This document shows, piece by piece, positions 38,507 through 47,637 of a stretch of 64,000 nucleotides of DNA. Numbering within the stretch: position 1 is the first letter of the stretch; each line of letters starts with the position of its first letter. This stretch comes from Pseudobutyrivibrio sp. MD2005 (GTDB lineage Bacteria; Bacillota; Clostridia; Lachnospirales; Lachnospiraceae): positions 62,001-126,000 of the forward strand of contig NZ_JHXE01000015.1 of NCBI RefSeq assembly GCF_000621865.1, given 5' to 3'. Position numbers and translations under genes: made by a program. The notes under the pieces are model-generated. The model did not search any database. It saw nothing but the letters and a program-made list of their open reading frames with translations, and was not told where the DNA came from.

Positions 38507-40022
38507 TTTAGATGAGGTAAGAAAGATTGCAGCCACAGGCAAGTACAAAAGAATTCCTGTAATGATGGAAATGCTTTCGGATAGTTTTACACCTATCGAG
38601 GTAATGCGAATTATTAGAAACGCCAGCCATCAGTGTTATTTACTAGAAAGTGCCAGCCAAACTGAAACCTGGGGCCGATACACCTTTCTAGGATACAATC
38701 CAAACATAGAGGTAACCTGTCAGGATGGAAATCTATCCGTAAAGAAAAATGATGGACTTAGCAAAACTCTCATAGAAGAGCGCAGGGTTTCTCATCCTAA
38801 CGATACTTTAAGAGAGATACTTGCAAAGTATAAGTCACCATGCTTAGAAGGATTCCCAACCTTTACAGGTGGATTGGTCGGCTATTTTTCATATGATTAT
38901 ATCAAGTATGCTGAGCCTAAGCTTGGATTGAAATGTGACCCTGAAGATGATTTCAAAGATATGGATTTAATGCTTTTTAATGATGTTATTGCATTTGATA
39001 ATTTCAGGCAGAAAATCTATTTGATTACAGGGATTTTACTTGAAGAATCAAAGGAACACTTAGATGATTTCACGGAAGAGTTTGACATGCTTGAAATAAG
39101 CTATGAGAAGGTTTTAAAAAGGCTCCTTGAAATGAAATATCTGCTTCAAAATGGTAGCAAAAAGAATTTTGAACCAATACACCTAAAGTCGGAAATTACA
39201 CCTAAGTTTTCAAAGGAAGAATATGGCCAGATGGTAGAAAAGGCCAAAAACTATATAAAAGAGGGCGACATCTTTCAGGTTGTTCTTTCTAATCCGCTTA
39301 AAGCAAAGGCCTCTGGTAGCTTATTTGATACCTACAGGCTACTCAGAGCAAACAATCCATCGCCTTATATGTTTTATTTCTCAAGCTCTGATATAGAGAT
39401 AGCAGGAGCATCGCCTGAAACTCTTGTTAAGGTTGAAAACGGAAAGGTAAGCACCTTTCCACTTGCAGGTACAAGGCCGCGAGGCTTCAATGCCGAAAAT
39501 GACAAAGCCCTTGAGAAGGAACTTTTGGCAGACGAAAAGGAACTTGCTGAGCACAACATGCTTGTGGATCTTGGAAGAAACGACATTGGAAAAATAAGCA
39601 AAATTGGAACTGTAAATGTGGAAAAGTACATGGAGATAGAGCGGTACTCTCATGTAATGCACATAGGCTCTACAGTAGTTGGCGAACTTGCAGATAACAA
39701 GGATGCCAGTGATGCAATAGACGCAATCCTACCAGCAGGCACCTTATCAGGTGCTCCAAAATTTAGAGCCTGCCAAATCATTGAAGAGCTTGAACAAAGC
39801 AAACGTGGCATCTACGGAGGTGCAATAGGATATCTTGATTTCACAGGAAATCTGGATGTAAGCATTGCCATCAGACTGGTATACAAAAAGGATGATGTTA
39901 TCTGCATCCGCTCTGGTGCAGGAATCGTCTATGACTCAATTCCGGAAAAGGAAGCAGAAGAGTGCCTCAACAAAGCAAAAGCAGTTGTAAATGCAGTAAA
40001 AGAGGCCGAGGGAGGATTATAA
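38496..40022 (+). CDS. trpE: Anthranilate synthase component I
   Basis: TrpE makes anthranilate from chorismate with ammonia delivered by TrpG. The 508-aa protein has the N-terminal LLESA element of the tryptophan feedback site near residue 49. The catalytic core contains ASPETLVKVENG, PLAGTRPRG, DLGRNDIGK and LPAGTLSGAPKF. AAAGGAGG precedes the ATG inside trpA. Its place behind trpA departs from the common order, in which trpE is first. It is followed without gap by trpG. Confidence 0.96.
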   Translation: MHPSLDEVRKIAATGKYKRIPVMMEMLSDSFTPIEVMRIIRNASHQCYLLESASQTETWGRYTFLGYNPNIEVTCQDGNLSVKKNDGLSKTLIEERRVSHPNDTLREILAKYKSPCLEGFPTFTGGLVGYFSYDYIKYAEPKLGLKCDPEDDFKDMDLMLFNDVIAFDNFRQKIYLITGILLEESKEHLDDFTEEFDMLEISYEKVLKRLLEMKYLLQNGSKKNFEPIHLKSEITPKFSKEEYGQMVEKAKNYIKEGDIFQVVLSNPLKAKASGSLFDTYRLLRANNPSPYMFYFSSSDIEIAGASPETLVKVENGKVSTFPLAGTRPRGFNAENDKALEKELLADEKELAEHNMLVDLGRNDIGKISKIGTVNVEKYMEIERYSHVMHIGSTVVGELADNKDASDAIDAILPAGTLSGAPKFRACQIIEELEQSKRGIYGGAIGYLDFTGNLDVSIAIRLVYKKDDVICIRSGAGIVYDSIPEKEAEECLNKAKAVVNAVKEAEGGL

Positions 40023-40583
40023 TTGATTTTACTCATAGATAATTACGATAGCTTTTCCTACAACTTATACCAATTAATCGGAAAAATAAATCCAGACATA
40101 AAGGTAGTAAGAAATGATGAGCTTCGTATATGCGATATAGAAAAACTGGCTCCTAGCCACATAATCATTTCACCTGGTCCGGGTCGTCCAATAGACGCCG
40201 GCATTTGCGAAGACGTCATTGCACATTTCAAAGGAAAAATACCAATCCTCGGAGTATGCTTAGGTCATCAAGCCATATGCGAAACCTTTGGCGCAGAAAT
40301 CACCTACGCCAAGGAACTTATGCATGGCAAACAATCCGTGGTATCAATTGATACCACCGCCAAACTATTTGAAGGTCTGCCAGACCATATCAGTGTTGCC
40401 AGATACCATTCACTGGCAGCCAATCCCGGCAAATTGCCAAGCAACCTAAGTGTCATCGCCACAACCACCGACGGTGAAATCATGGCCGTAAAGCACAAAG
40501 ACTACGAAATCTACGGCCTCCAATTTCACCCCGAATCCATCCTCACTCCTGATGGCGAAACAATCCTTCGCAACTTTCTGTAG
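40023..40583 (+). CDS. trpG: Anthranilate synthase component II (glutamine amidotransferase)
   Basis: A class I amidotransferase of 186 aa giving ammonia to TrpE. The nucleophile cysteine is in LGVCLGHQAICETFG near residue 79, and the His-Glu pair is in LQFHPESIL near 168. It starts with TTG right after the trpE stop codon; GGGAGGATT supplies the ribosome-binding site. A role also in aminobenzoate synthesis is possible but no pab genes are here. Palindromic element D begins 4 bp after its stop, with no other terminator visible. Confidence 0.95.
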   Translation: MILLIDNYDSFSYNLYQLIGKINPDIKVVRNDELRICDIEKLAPSHIIISPGPGRPIDAGICEDVIAHFKGKIPILGVCLGHQAICETFGAEITYAKELMHGKQSVVSIDTTAKLFEGLPDHISVARYHSLAANPGKLPSNLSVIATTTDGEIMAVKHKDYEIYGLQFHPESILTPDGETILRNFL

Positions 40584-40587
40584 TCTG

Positions 40588-41219
40588 CGCCCGGCCCATG
40601 GCCCTGCCACGCTTCCACAAAAGCACCGGCCCTGCCCGCCCCGTCCTTAGGCTGTGACAGTTCGACATCGCCTGCGGTTTAAGATTATCTAGGTGCCAAG
40701 AGTCGCATTTTTTATTGTGCGTGTTCTTTAAATTCTTTGCAATTCGGCAGTCGCAGTATGCTAGACACAGACACACTAAAACTTATTAATGTCACCAATA
40801 CAATCTTAGGAATAATTGCGTGATTTTGGAGTGAACTTAGTAAAATAAGAAACAGGTTTTATAAAGTTTATATACGGGGTGCCATGGACGGCACCCCGAG
40901 CCTGATAGTGAAACGGACTGAACTTGAAGGCGGTATATAAACTTATAAAACCTGTTTCTTTAATTTTACTTAGTGAATGGAGTATGAACGCAATTATCCT
41001 AAGCATTGTTTGGTGACTGTTAATCTAGAATCACAAGTGTCTGTGTCTAGCATACAGTGACTTTGAATTGCAAAACCAATTAAAGGACACGCACTTAATG
41101 CTCCCTTTTGGCACCAAGATAATCTAAAAACCTTGCGAAATTGTCTCCATGGCACAAGCCTGAGGGCGAGGCGGGCAGGGCCGGCGCAAACAAATACTGG
41201 CGGGGCCAGGGGCCGGGCG
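40588..41219 (+). repeat. Giant palindromic element, copy D (632 bp)
   Basis: Pairing runs from CGCCCGGCCC (left end) and its partner at the right end through GCCGGCCCTGCCCGCC, AGATTATCT-GGTGCC and TGCTAGACACAGACAC to the tip GGGGTGCC-ATGGAC-GGCACCCC (40876-40897). The internal loop ATTCTTTGCAATTC (40732-40745) against GAATTGCAAAACCAA (41065-41079) is kept in copies B and E. The outer arms are GC-rich, the inner part AT-rich. It starts 4 bp after the trpG stop and ends about 80 bp before the ansA leader peptide, so it may end the trp transcript or be cut from it. Confidence 0.92.
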
Positions 41220-41284
41220 TGAGGAGTGTGAAGCACGGAGGATTGTTTGAATAGTAAATCTGGATTTTATTATTGGAGTTGGAG

Positions 41285-41290
41285 TATAAT
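41285..41290 (+). promoter_or_regulatory. -10 box (TATAAT) for ansA
   Basis: A perfect TATAAT lies 12 bp before the leader peptide start. No good -35 is seen, and the short gap would give a very short leader. Confidence 0.45.
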
Positions 41291-41301
41291 TGGGAGGTAA
41301 A

Positions 41302-41328
41302 ATGCTAGAACATGGAGAGAGACATTGA
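41302..41328 (+). CDS. Eight-codon leader peptide coupled to ansA
   Basis: ATG with a strong GGGAGGTAA site opens a frame of eight codons (MLEHGERH) whose TGA overlaps the TTG start of ansA (TTGA). The ribosome-binding site of the leader is better than that of ansA. Terminating ribosomes would restart on ansA. The peptide may only serve coupling; it has no run of Asn or Asp codons that would suggest attenuation. Confidence 0.5.
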   Translation: MLEHGERH

Positions 41329-42329
41329 GTAAGACATTGTTAATTATTAATACGGGGGGAACTTTATCTTCGGTTATGAAGGAGAGCGGATTGGCTCCGG
41401 GACTTTCTACACATGATATGAAGAAGGAGCTTCATATTGTGTCGGGAGATATTAATTTTGAGATTGAAGATTTTTGCGCCCTTGATAGTGCCAATATTTT
41501 TCCGGAAGACTGGAGTAAGTTGGCACTGCATATCAGCGAGCTTAGGAATCAGTATGATGGTATAGTGGTTATTCATGGAACGGATACACTTGCCTATACG
41601 TCGTCTATGCTTTCGTATATGTTGCAGAATATTAATATTCCTGTGGTGATTACGGGATCGCAGCTTTCTATTACAAATCCTGTGGCTGATGCTATGGAGA
41701 ATCTTAGATGTGCAATTCATATGGCGGCAAGCGGTAGAGCTGGTGTTTTTGTTGCCTTTAATCGAAAGGTTATGCTGGGGTGTAGAGCGTCTAAGGTTAG
41801 ATCCTTAAGCTTTGATGCATTTGAGAGTATTAATTATCCTAATGTGGCGGAGATTAGTTCGCTGGGGATGAAAATCGATGATAGCACAATTCCTGTCAGG
41901 AATGGAGTTTTCCATTTGGAAAATGCATTTTCCTCTGAGGTGTGCATGATTAAGATGTTTCCTGGGATTCATAGAAGCTTGATAGAATCTATTGCGGCTC
42001 AAGGGTATAAGGGGCTTTATATCGAAGCCTTTGGAATTGGTGGCATGCCATTTGTAAAGCATGATTTCATTAGCACAATTGAGAAGGTTGTCAATGATGG
42101 TATGACTGTTGTTGTTGGTACACAGTGTAGATACGAAGGTTCTAAGATGGATGTGTATGAGACTGGTAGAAGAGCACTTGAAAGCGGTGTGCTGCAAGCC
42201 CATGATATGACTAGTGAGGCGGCACTTACAAAGCTTATGTGGATTTTAGGAAAGACTGACAACCCAGCTGAAATAAAGGATTATTTTGCTTTAAATATAG
42301 CTGGAGAAGTCAGCAATAATACATTTTAG
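41325..42329 (+). CDS. ansA: Asparaginase (type I)
   Basis: The 334-aa protein hydrolyses asparagine to aspartate and ammonia. Both catalytic threonine motifs are present: NTGGTLSS near residue 10 and VVIHGTDTLAYTSSML near 87; the lysine is in the ITGSQLS-to-RKVMLGCRASKV region. No signal peptide is seen, so it is cytoplasmic. It starts with TTG overlapping the stop of an eight-codon leader frame. Its stop overlaps the convergent patatin gene by 4 bp. Confidence 0.93.
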   Translation: MSKTLLIINTGGTLSSVMKESGLAPGLSTHDMKKELHIVSGDINFEIEDFCALDSANIFPEDWSKLALHISELRNQYDGIVVIHGTDTLAYTSSMLSYMLQNINIPVVITGSQLSITNPVADAMENLRCAIHMAASGRAGVFVAFNRKVMLGCRASKVRSLSFDAFESINYPNVAEISSLGMKIDDSTIPVRNGVFHLENAFSSEVCMIKMFPGIHRSLIESIAAQGYKGLYIEAFGIGGMPFVKHDFISTIEKVVNDGMTVVVGTQCRYEGSKMDVYETGRRALESGVLQAHDMTSEAALTKLMWILGKTDNPAEIKDYFALNIAGEVSNNTF

Positions 42330-43183
42330 GCTAAGTATTTTTTTAGAGCGGGAAGATTTGCAATAGCGGCATTTCTTCCTAAATCGTAAACACGTTGGAG
42401 CTCATTTGGATTTTTTTCGATGGCACCAATATTAAGGGAAGAGGTTGGACGAATGACAAAGATTTCGCCGGCTTCTTCCTGTTTTTTTACATAGGCTTTT
42501 TGCGAGTTGTACATTATGTGTCGATTTTCCATGGTGTCCACCATTCTAGGAAATTTTCTAAGTACAAGCTTTATTAGCCATAATAGCGAAAATGGCTTTT
42601 TGACATAGTCCTCTGGTTGAGTTTCGATAACAAGGATTCGGTCACAGTTTTGCTTTTCCATAAATCTGATAGGGATGGAATCTGACATGCCACCATCAAG
42701 ATATAGGTTGCCGTCGATGTCTACAGGCTTTGAAACAACAGGCATAGAAGCTGATGCACGAATCCAATTGATATCTATACCATCGGGGGTGGCATCGTAG
42801 CTGTCACATTTGTGATAGACAGGACCACCTGTAGATAGGTCTGTGGCGACACAATAGAAATCCATTGGATTAGAATAGAAGGTGTCTATATCCCATTTGT
42901 CCAGCTCGTATGGAAGAGTGCCGTAGCAAAATGGAACATTATAAATATCACCTGTTTTGACGAGAGATTTAACGCTGGCGTAGCGTTTGTCGTTGCAGTA
43001 TTTTTTGTTGTATCTGAGGCCACGACCAATTTGCTTTGATTTTATGTTGCAGCCAAAGGTTGCACCAGCTGATACGCCTACAGCCACATCAAAATCAATA
43101 TTGTTCTCCATTAAAACGTCAATTACGCCGCAGGTGAACATGCCACGCATGGCGCCACCTTCCATTACAAGTCCTTTTCGCAT
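42326..43183 (-). CDS. Patatin-like phospholipase family protein
   Basis: A 285-aa lipid acyl hydrolase of the bacterial patatin type. The oxyanion loop is EGGAMRGMF near residue 8, the nucleophile serine is in GVSAGATFG (GxSxG) near 38, and the second dyad residue is in DGGMSD near 165. It has no signal peptide or membrane segment, so it probably acts inside the cell or at the inner membrane face. Its natural substrate is unknown. It lies 24 bp behind the thioesterase gene on the same strand. Confidence 0.9.
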   Translation of the reverse strand: MRKGLVMEGGAMRGMFTCGVIDVLMENNIDFDVAVGVSAGATFGCNIKSKQIGRGLRYNKKYCNDKRYASVKSLVKTGDIYNVPFCYGTLPYELDKWDIDTFYSNPMDFYCVATDLSTGGPVYHKCDSYDATPDGIDINWIRASASMPVVSKPVDIDGNLYLDGGMSDSIPIRFMEKQNCDRILVIETQPEDYVKKPFSLLWLIKLVLRKFPRMVDTMENRHIMYNSQKAYVKKQEEAGEIFVIRPTSSLNIGAIEKNPNELQRVYDLGRNAAIANLPALKKYLA

Positions 43184-43207
43184 TTTATATCTCCAATTAC
43201 CTAAAAC

Positions 43208-43585
43208 TTAAGAGTTGGCTTTAGCCATAAACTTTTCATTATTAATAATGAATCTTTCGTGTGTGCCCATTCCAACCATACCGCTTTCGTCTGAACATAC
43301 AACCTCGAAAGTGAGCTTACGTCCGTCGATAGCAATTACAGTTGCTTCGCACATAACTGTTTTACCGATTGCTGATGGAGCTACATGGCTGACATCGATT
43401 TTGGTGCCTACAGTGCCTAAGCCTTCTTCAAGCTCTGGCTGAACCATTTTCCAGCATGTTTCTTCCATGAGCGCAATCATCGCAGGTGTAGCAAATACAT
43501 CTAAAGCTCCGCTGGTGAATGCTTTAGCAGTATTGTCAATTGTAACAACGGTTTCAGCGTTGCCTTTCATTCCAATTTCTAACAT
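43208..43585 (-). CDS. Hotdog-fold thioesterase (FlK-like)
   Basis: A 125-aa hotdog protein. The pattern TSGALDVFATPAMIALMEETCWKMV, followed by GTVGTKIDVSHVAPSAIGKTV, matches the fluoroacetyl-CoA thioesterase-like family, whose members usually act on other acyl-CoAs. The start at 43585 follows AGGAGA on the minus strand; a longer in-frame start would add a segment not typical of the family. It probably shares a transcript with the patatin gene. The argS gene is divergent. Confidence 0.82.
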   Translation of the reverse strand: MLEIGMKGNAETVVTIDNTAKAFTSGALDVFATPAMIALMEETCWKMVQPELEEGLGTVGTKIDVSHVAPSAIGKTVMCEATVIAIDGRKLTFEVVCSDESGMVGMGTHERFIINNEKFMAKANS

Positions 43586-43698
43586 AATCTGGCTTCTCCT
43601 CGTTCTTAAATATAATTGTATATTAGCCATTTTTGTGCTATAATTCAACACCGTGAGTTCGTAAATCTCCACATTAAAATAAAACTAAGGAGGACGAA

Positions 43699-45459
43699 AT
43701 GAAAGAAATTCTTCAGCTTATTAAGGATGTTGTAGTAGATGGCTTTAAGTCTGCTGGTTACGACGAGAAATACGGAATGGTTACTTTATCAAACCGTCCA
43801 GATTTATGTCAGTTCCAGTGTAATGGAGCAATGGCTGCAGCAAAAGAATATAAGAAAGCACCTATAGCTATCGCAAACGAAGTTGTAGAAAAGCTTGCAG
43901 ATAATTCAATGTTTTCTAAATGCGAGGCATGTCCTCCAGGATTCATTAATATAAATCTTTCAGATGAGTTTATAGCTGATTTTGTTTCTAAGATGGCAGA
44001 AGATAGCGAGAGATTTGGAGTAGAAAAAGTAGCAACACCTAAGAAGGTCATGATTGATTACGGCGGACCTAATGTTGCAAAACCACTTCATGTTGGACAT
44101 CTTCGCTCAGCTATTATCGGAGAGTCAATCAAGCGTACTGCCAGATTTATGGGAGACGAGGTTATCGGTGATGTGCATCTTGGAGACTGGGGTCTTCAGA
44201 TGGGACTTATCATTACAGAGCTTAAGCTCAGAAAGCCAGAGCTTTGCTATTTTGATGAGGCTTTTGATGGTGAGTATCCTGCAGAGCCACCATTTACAAT
44301 TTCAGAGCTAGAGGAGATTTATCCTTGTGCTTCTGGAAAGTCAAAGGAAGATCCAGCCTATAAGGAAGCAGCCATGACTGCTACATATGAGCTTCAGCAC
44401 GGAAGAAAAGGCTATCAGGCACTTCTTTCACACATTCTTAATGTTTCAGTTAATGATCTTAAGAGAAACTACGAGAAGCTTGATGTTACATTTGATTTAT
44501 GGAAGGGCGAAAGCGATGCTCAGCCTTACATCCCTGATATGGTTCAGAAGATGAAGGATGATGGCTTTGCTTATATCTCTGAGGGAGCTCTTGTTGTAGA
44601 CGTTAAGGAGGAGACAGATACAAAAGAAGTTCCTCCATGTATGATTCTTAAGTCTGATGGTGCTTCACTTTACAACACTACAGATCTTGCTACACTTGTA
44701 TGGCGTATGAAGGATTACAATCCAGATTCAGTTATCTATGTAGTTGATAAGCGCCAGGAGCTTTACTTTACACAGGTATTCCGCTGTGCTAAAAAGACAG
44801 GTATCGTTCCAGCAGATAAGAACCTTTACTTCGTTGGTTTCGGTACAATGAATGGCAAGGATGGCAAGCCATTTAAGACACGTCAGGGTGGCGTTATGCG
44901 TCTTGAGTACCTTCTACAGGAAGTAGAAGAAAAGATGCTTGAGAAGATTAAAGAGAATGGTACAATGAATGATGAGGAGGCTGAAAAGACAGCTCAGGTA
45001 GTTGGATTATCAGCAATCAAATATGGAGACCTTTCAAATCAGGCTTCTAAGGATTACATTTTTGATATAGACAGATTTACTTCAGCAGAAGGAAACACAG
45101 GTCCATATATCCTCTATACAATTGTTAGATGTAAGTCAATTCTCGCTAAGGCAGGTGAGGTAAGCCTTAATGGGGCTATCCTTCCAGCACATTCTGAGTC
45201 AGAGAGAGCTTTACAGCTTGAGCTTACTAAGTTTATGGCAGCACTTACTTCAGCATATGAAGATATGGCACCACACAAGATTTGCGCATACATTTATGAT
45301 TTGGCAAATGCATTTAACAAGTTCTATCACGATACTAAGATACTTGCAGAAGAGGACGAGGCTGTTAAGGCCAGCTATCTAAAGCTCTTATGGCTTACAC
45401 GTAGCGTTCTTGAAAAGTCTATCGATCTTCTTGGTTTTAAGGCACCGGAGCGTATGTAA
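43699..45459 (+). CDS. argS: Arginine-tRNA ligase
   Basis: A class I synthetase of 586 aa. The N-terminal Add-1 domain (about residues 1-115) recognises the tRNA. The catalytic core has the HIGH motif as PLHVGHLRSAIIG near residue 132, and the KMSKS position reads FKTRQGGVMRL, as in other KMSKS-less ArgRS. The C-terminal helical anticodon domain ends in the typical LGFKAPERM. The ATG follows AAGGAGGAC. Its stop overlaps the next ATG (TAATG). Confidence 0.97.
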   Translation: MKEILQLIKDVVVDGFKSAGYDEKYGMVTLSNRPDLCQFQCNGAMAAAKEYKKAPIAIANEVVEKLADNSMFSKCEACPPGFININLSDEFIADFVSKMAEDSERFGVEKVATPKKVMIDYGGPNVAKPLHVGHLRSAIIGESIKRTARFMGDEVIGDVHLGDWGLQMGLIITELKLRKPELCYFDEAFDGEYPAEPPFTISELEEIYPCASGKSKEDPAYKEAAMTATYELQHGRKGYQALLSHILNVSVNDLKRNYEKLDVTFDLWKGESDAQPYIPDMVQKMKDDGFAYISEGALVVDVKEETDTKEVPPCMILKSDGASLYNTTDLATLVWRMKDYNPDSVIYVVDKRQELYFTQVFRCAKKTGIVPADKNLYFVGFGTMNGKDGKPFKTRQGGVMRLEYLLQEVEEKMLEKIKENGTMNDEEAEKTAQVVGLSAIKYGDLSNQASKDYIFDIDRFTSAEGNTGPYILYTIVRCKSILAKAGEVSLNGAILPAHSESERALQLELTKFMAALTSAYEDMAPHKICAYIYDLANAFNKFYHDTKILAEEDEAVKASYLKLLWLTRSVLEKSIDLLGFKAPERM

Positions 45460-46781
45460 TGGGTGATAATACTTTTTTACCAATTGATTTTATTAATCGC
45501 ATGGAGCAGGACTTGGGTCCTGACTTCCATGCGTTTTTGCGTTCATATGATGAAAATAAAATATCGGCTTTACGAATTAATCCTGTAAAGGCCAAGGAAA
45601 GCACGGTGGATGATATTTCCGATATGGTGACAACACCTGTGCCATGGAGCAAAAATGGATTTTACTACGATGATGAAACATCGCGTCCAGGCATTCATCC
45701 TTATCATGCCGCTGGTGTTTATTATATTCAGGATGCATCAGCTCAGTTGCCAGTGGAAATGCTTGCACCGCAGCCAGGAGATGTATGTCTTGATTTGTGT
45801 GCAGCACCAGGAGGTAAGTCTACTCAGATTGCAGGATATCTTATGGGCCAGGGCTTGCTTATTTCTAATGAGCCAATGAAAAACAGAGCTAAGATATTAT
45901 CTGAAAATGTGGAAAGACTTGGCATTAGAAATTGTATTGTTATAAGCGAATACCCTGATAAGCTAGCTGAAAGCTTCCCAGAGTGCTTTGATAGAATTAT
46001 GGTGGATGCACCTTGCTCTGGAGAGGGCATGTTTAGAAAAAATCATGAGGCATGCAATGAGTGGTCCTTAGAATCTGTTGAGATGTGCGCTGCTAGACAG
46101 GCAGAAATCCTTGATAGAGCTTATGAGATGTTGGTGCCAGGTGGCAGAATGTGTTATAGCACATGCACCTTTGCTCGATTAGAAGATGAGGAAGCCGTTG
46201 CAGCATTTATAGAACGCCATCCAGACATGAAGGTGATTGAGGAGCGTAGATTATGGCCGCATGAGGTCAAAGGCGAAGGACACTATGCTTGTCTTTTAGA
46301 AAAGGCAGCTGGAGAAAAATCTGAGCCAAACTACTACAATATAAAAAAGCCTAGTGATAAAATGTTAGTGGATTATTATTCATTTATTAAAGATACATTT
46401 AATGATTCTAAGGAATGGAAAAATAATCTTATTGTTATCAATGACTTGCTTTACAGGTTGCCTGAAAACAGCCTTGATTTTTCTGGTTTACACGTGCTTA
46501 GAGGCGGATTGTTCCTTGGTACTCTTAAGAAAAATCGTTTCGAACCAAGCCATGCATTAGCACTTGCTCTTTCTAGTGGCGAAGTGAAAAATCACGTTGA
46601 TTTTTCAAAGGATAGTGAAGAGATTAAAAACTATCTTTTGGGGCAGTCACTTAGAATAGATGGCGTAAGTGATGGATGGACATTGATCACTGTAGATGGT
46701 TATTCTATCGGCTGGGGTAAGGCTGTAAAAGGTCAAATAAAAAATCATTATCCGAAGGGATTGAGAAGATATGATACATAA
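45459..46781 (+). CDS. RsmF-like rRNA (cytosine-C5) methyltransferase
   Basis: A NOL1/NOP2/Sun-family methylase of 440 aa. The SAM-binding motif is DLCAAPGGKSTQIAGYL near residue 110. The first catalytic cysteine is in DAPCSGEGMFRKN near 180 and the second in YSTCTFARLEDE near 230. The C-terminal about 150 residues form a PUA-like RNA-binding region (SLDFSGLHVLRGGLFLG onward), as in RsmF. The likely product is m5C in 16S rRNA; the exact base is not deducible. It is translationally coupled to argS and overlaps the YitT gene by 11 bp. Confidence 0.92.
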   Translation: MGDNTFLPIDFINRMEQDLGPDFHAFLRSYDENKISALRINPVKAKESTVDDISDMVTTPVPWSKNGFYYDDETSRPGIHPYHAAGVYYIQDASAQLPVEMLAPQPGDVCLDLCAAPGGKSTQIAGYLMGQGLLISNEPMKNRAKILSENVERLGIRNCIVISEYPDKLAESFPECFDRIMVDAPCSGEGMFRKNHEACNEWSLESVEMCAARQAEILDRAYEMLVPGGRMCYSTCTFARLEDEEAVAAFIERHPDMKVIEERRLWPHEVKGEGHYACLLEKAAGEKSEPNYYNIKKPSDKMLVDYYSFIKDTFNDSKEWKNNLIVINDLLYRLPENSLDFSGLHVLRGGLFLGTLKKNRFEPSHALALALSSGEVKNHVDFSKDSEEIKNYLLGQSLRIDGVSDGWTLITVDGYSIGWGKAVKGQIKNHYPKGLRRYDT

Positions 46782-47637
46782 AATATATATGCATAAGCAG
46801 GACATATATGAATACATCATGTTTACCATTGCATCTGCAATTATGGTAATCGGCATATATTATTTTAAATTTCCAAACCACTTTTCATTTGGTGGAGTAA
46901 GTGGTATTTCTATTGTTTTGGCTAGGCTTATACCATATACACCTAGTTATATAAATTTAATCATAAATATTATACTTTTGATTCTGGGATTCGTTGTTTT
47001 TGGCAAATCTTTTGGAGTCAAAACGACATATATTACTCTTTTAGTATCATTTGGGCCAAGCATCTTAGAACGAATTCGCCCTATGGACGGCCCACTTACA
47101 ACGCAGCCAGTGCTGGAGCTCATGTTTGCGATTGTATTGCCTGCATTTGCATCTGCAGTATTCTTCAATCTGGGAGCTTCAAGTGGTGGAACAGATATTG
47201 TTGCAATGATACTTAAGAAGTACACCAAAGTAGATATAGGTACAGCACTATTCTTTTCAGATGTAATGATTGTAATAATGGCATGCATTGTGTTTAATGC
47301 TGAGACAGGTTTGTTTTCACTGGTTGGCCTTTTGGCAAAGTCGCTTGTAGTTGATGAGACTATTGAAAACATCAACCTGGCTAAATACTTTACAATCATA
47401 TGTAACGACCCGGATCCAATAGTGGATTTTATTACAAAGGATTTGGGAAAGGGCGCAACAGTATATAAAGCAGAAGGCGCATATGGACATAAGGAGAAGA
47501 CTATCATTCTCACAATTCTTAAAAGACAGCAGGCTGTGGAGCTTAAGACTTATATCAGAAAAAATCATCCAGGTGCATTTATTGCAATTACTAATAGCAG
47601 CGAAATTATAGGTAAGGGATTTAGAGGATACAACTAA
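46771..47637 (+). CDS. YitT-family membrane protein (DUF161 plus DUF2179)
   Basis: A 288-aa protein with five or six membrane segments in the first about 195 residues, including the GGVSGISIVLARL and GASSGGTDIVAMILKKY repeats of the family. A cytoplasmic DUF2179-type domain follows (YFTIICNDPDPIVDFITKDLGKGATV to the end). The function of YitT proteins is not settled. The ATG at 46771 overlaps the previous gene; 46789 is a possible later start. Its stop overlaps the ATG of the GTPase gene. Confidence 0.88.
   Translation: MIHKIYMHKQDIYEYIMFTIASAIMVIGIYYFKFPNHFSFGGVSGISIVLARLIPYTPSYINLIINIILLILGFVVFGKSFGVKTTYITLLVSFGPSILERIRPMDGPLTTQPVLELMFAIVLPAFASAVFFNLGASSGGTDIVAMILKKYTKVDIGTALFFSDVMIVIMACIVFNAETGLFSLVGLLAKSLVVDETIENINLAKYFTIICNDPDPIVDFITKDLGKGATVYKAEGAYGHKEKTIILTILKRQQAVELKTYIRKNHPGAFIAITNSSEIIGKGFRGYN

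Noticed and set aside
40806-41236. Minus-strand frames within element D
   Set aside because: Composed of palindrome arm sequence; no ribosome-binding site.
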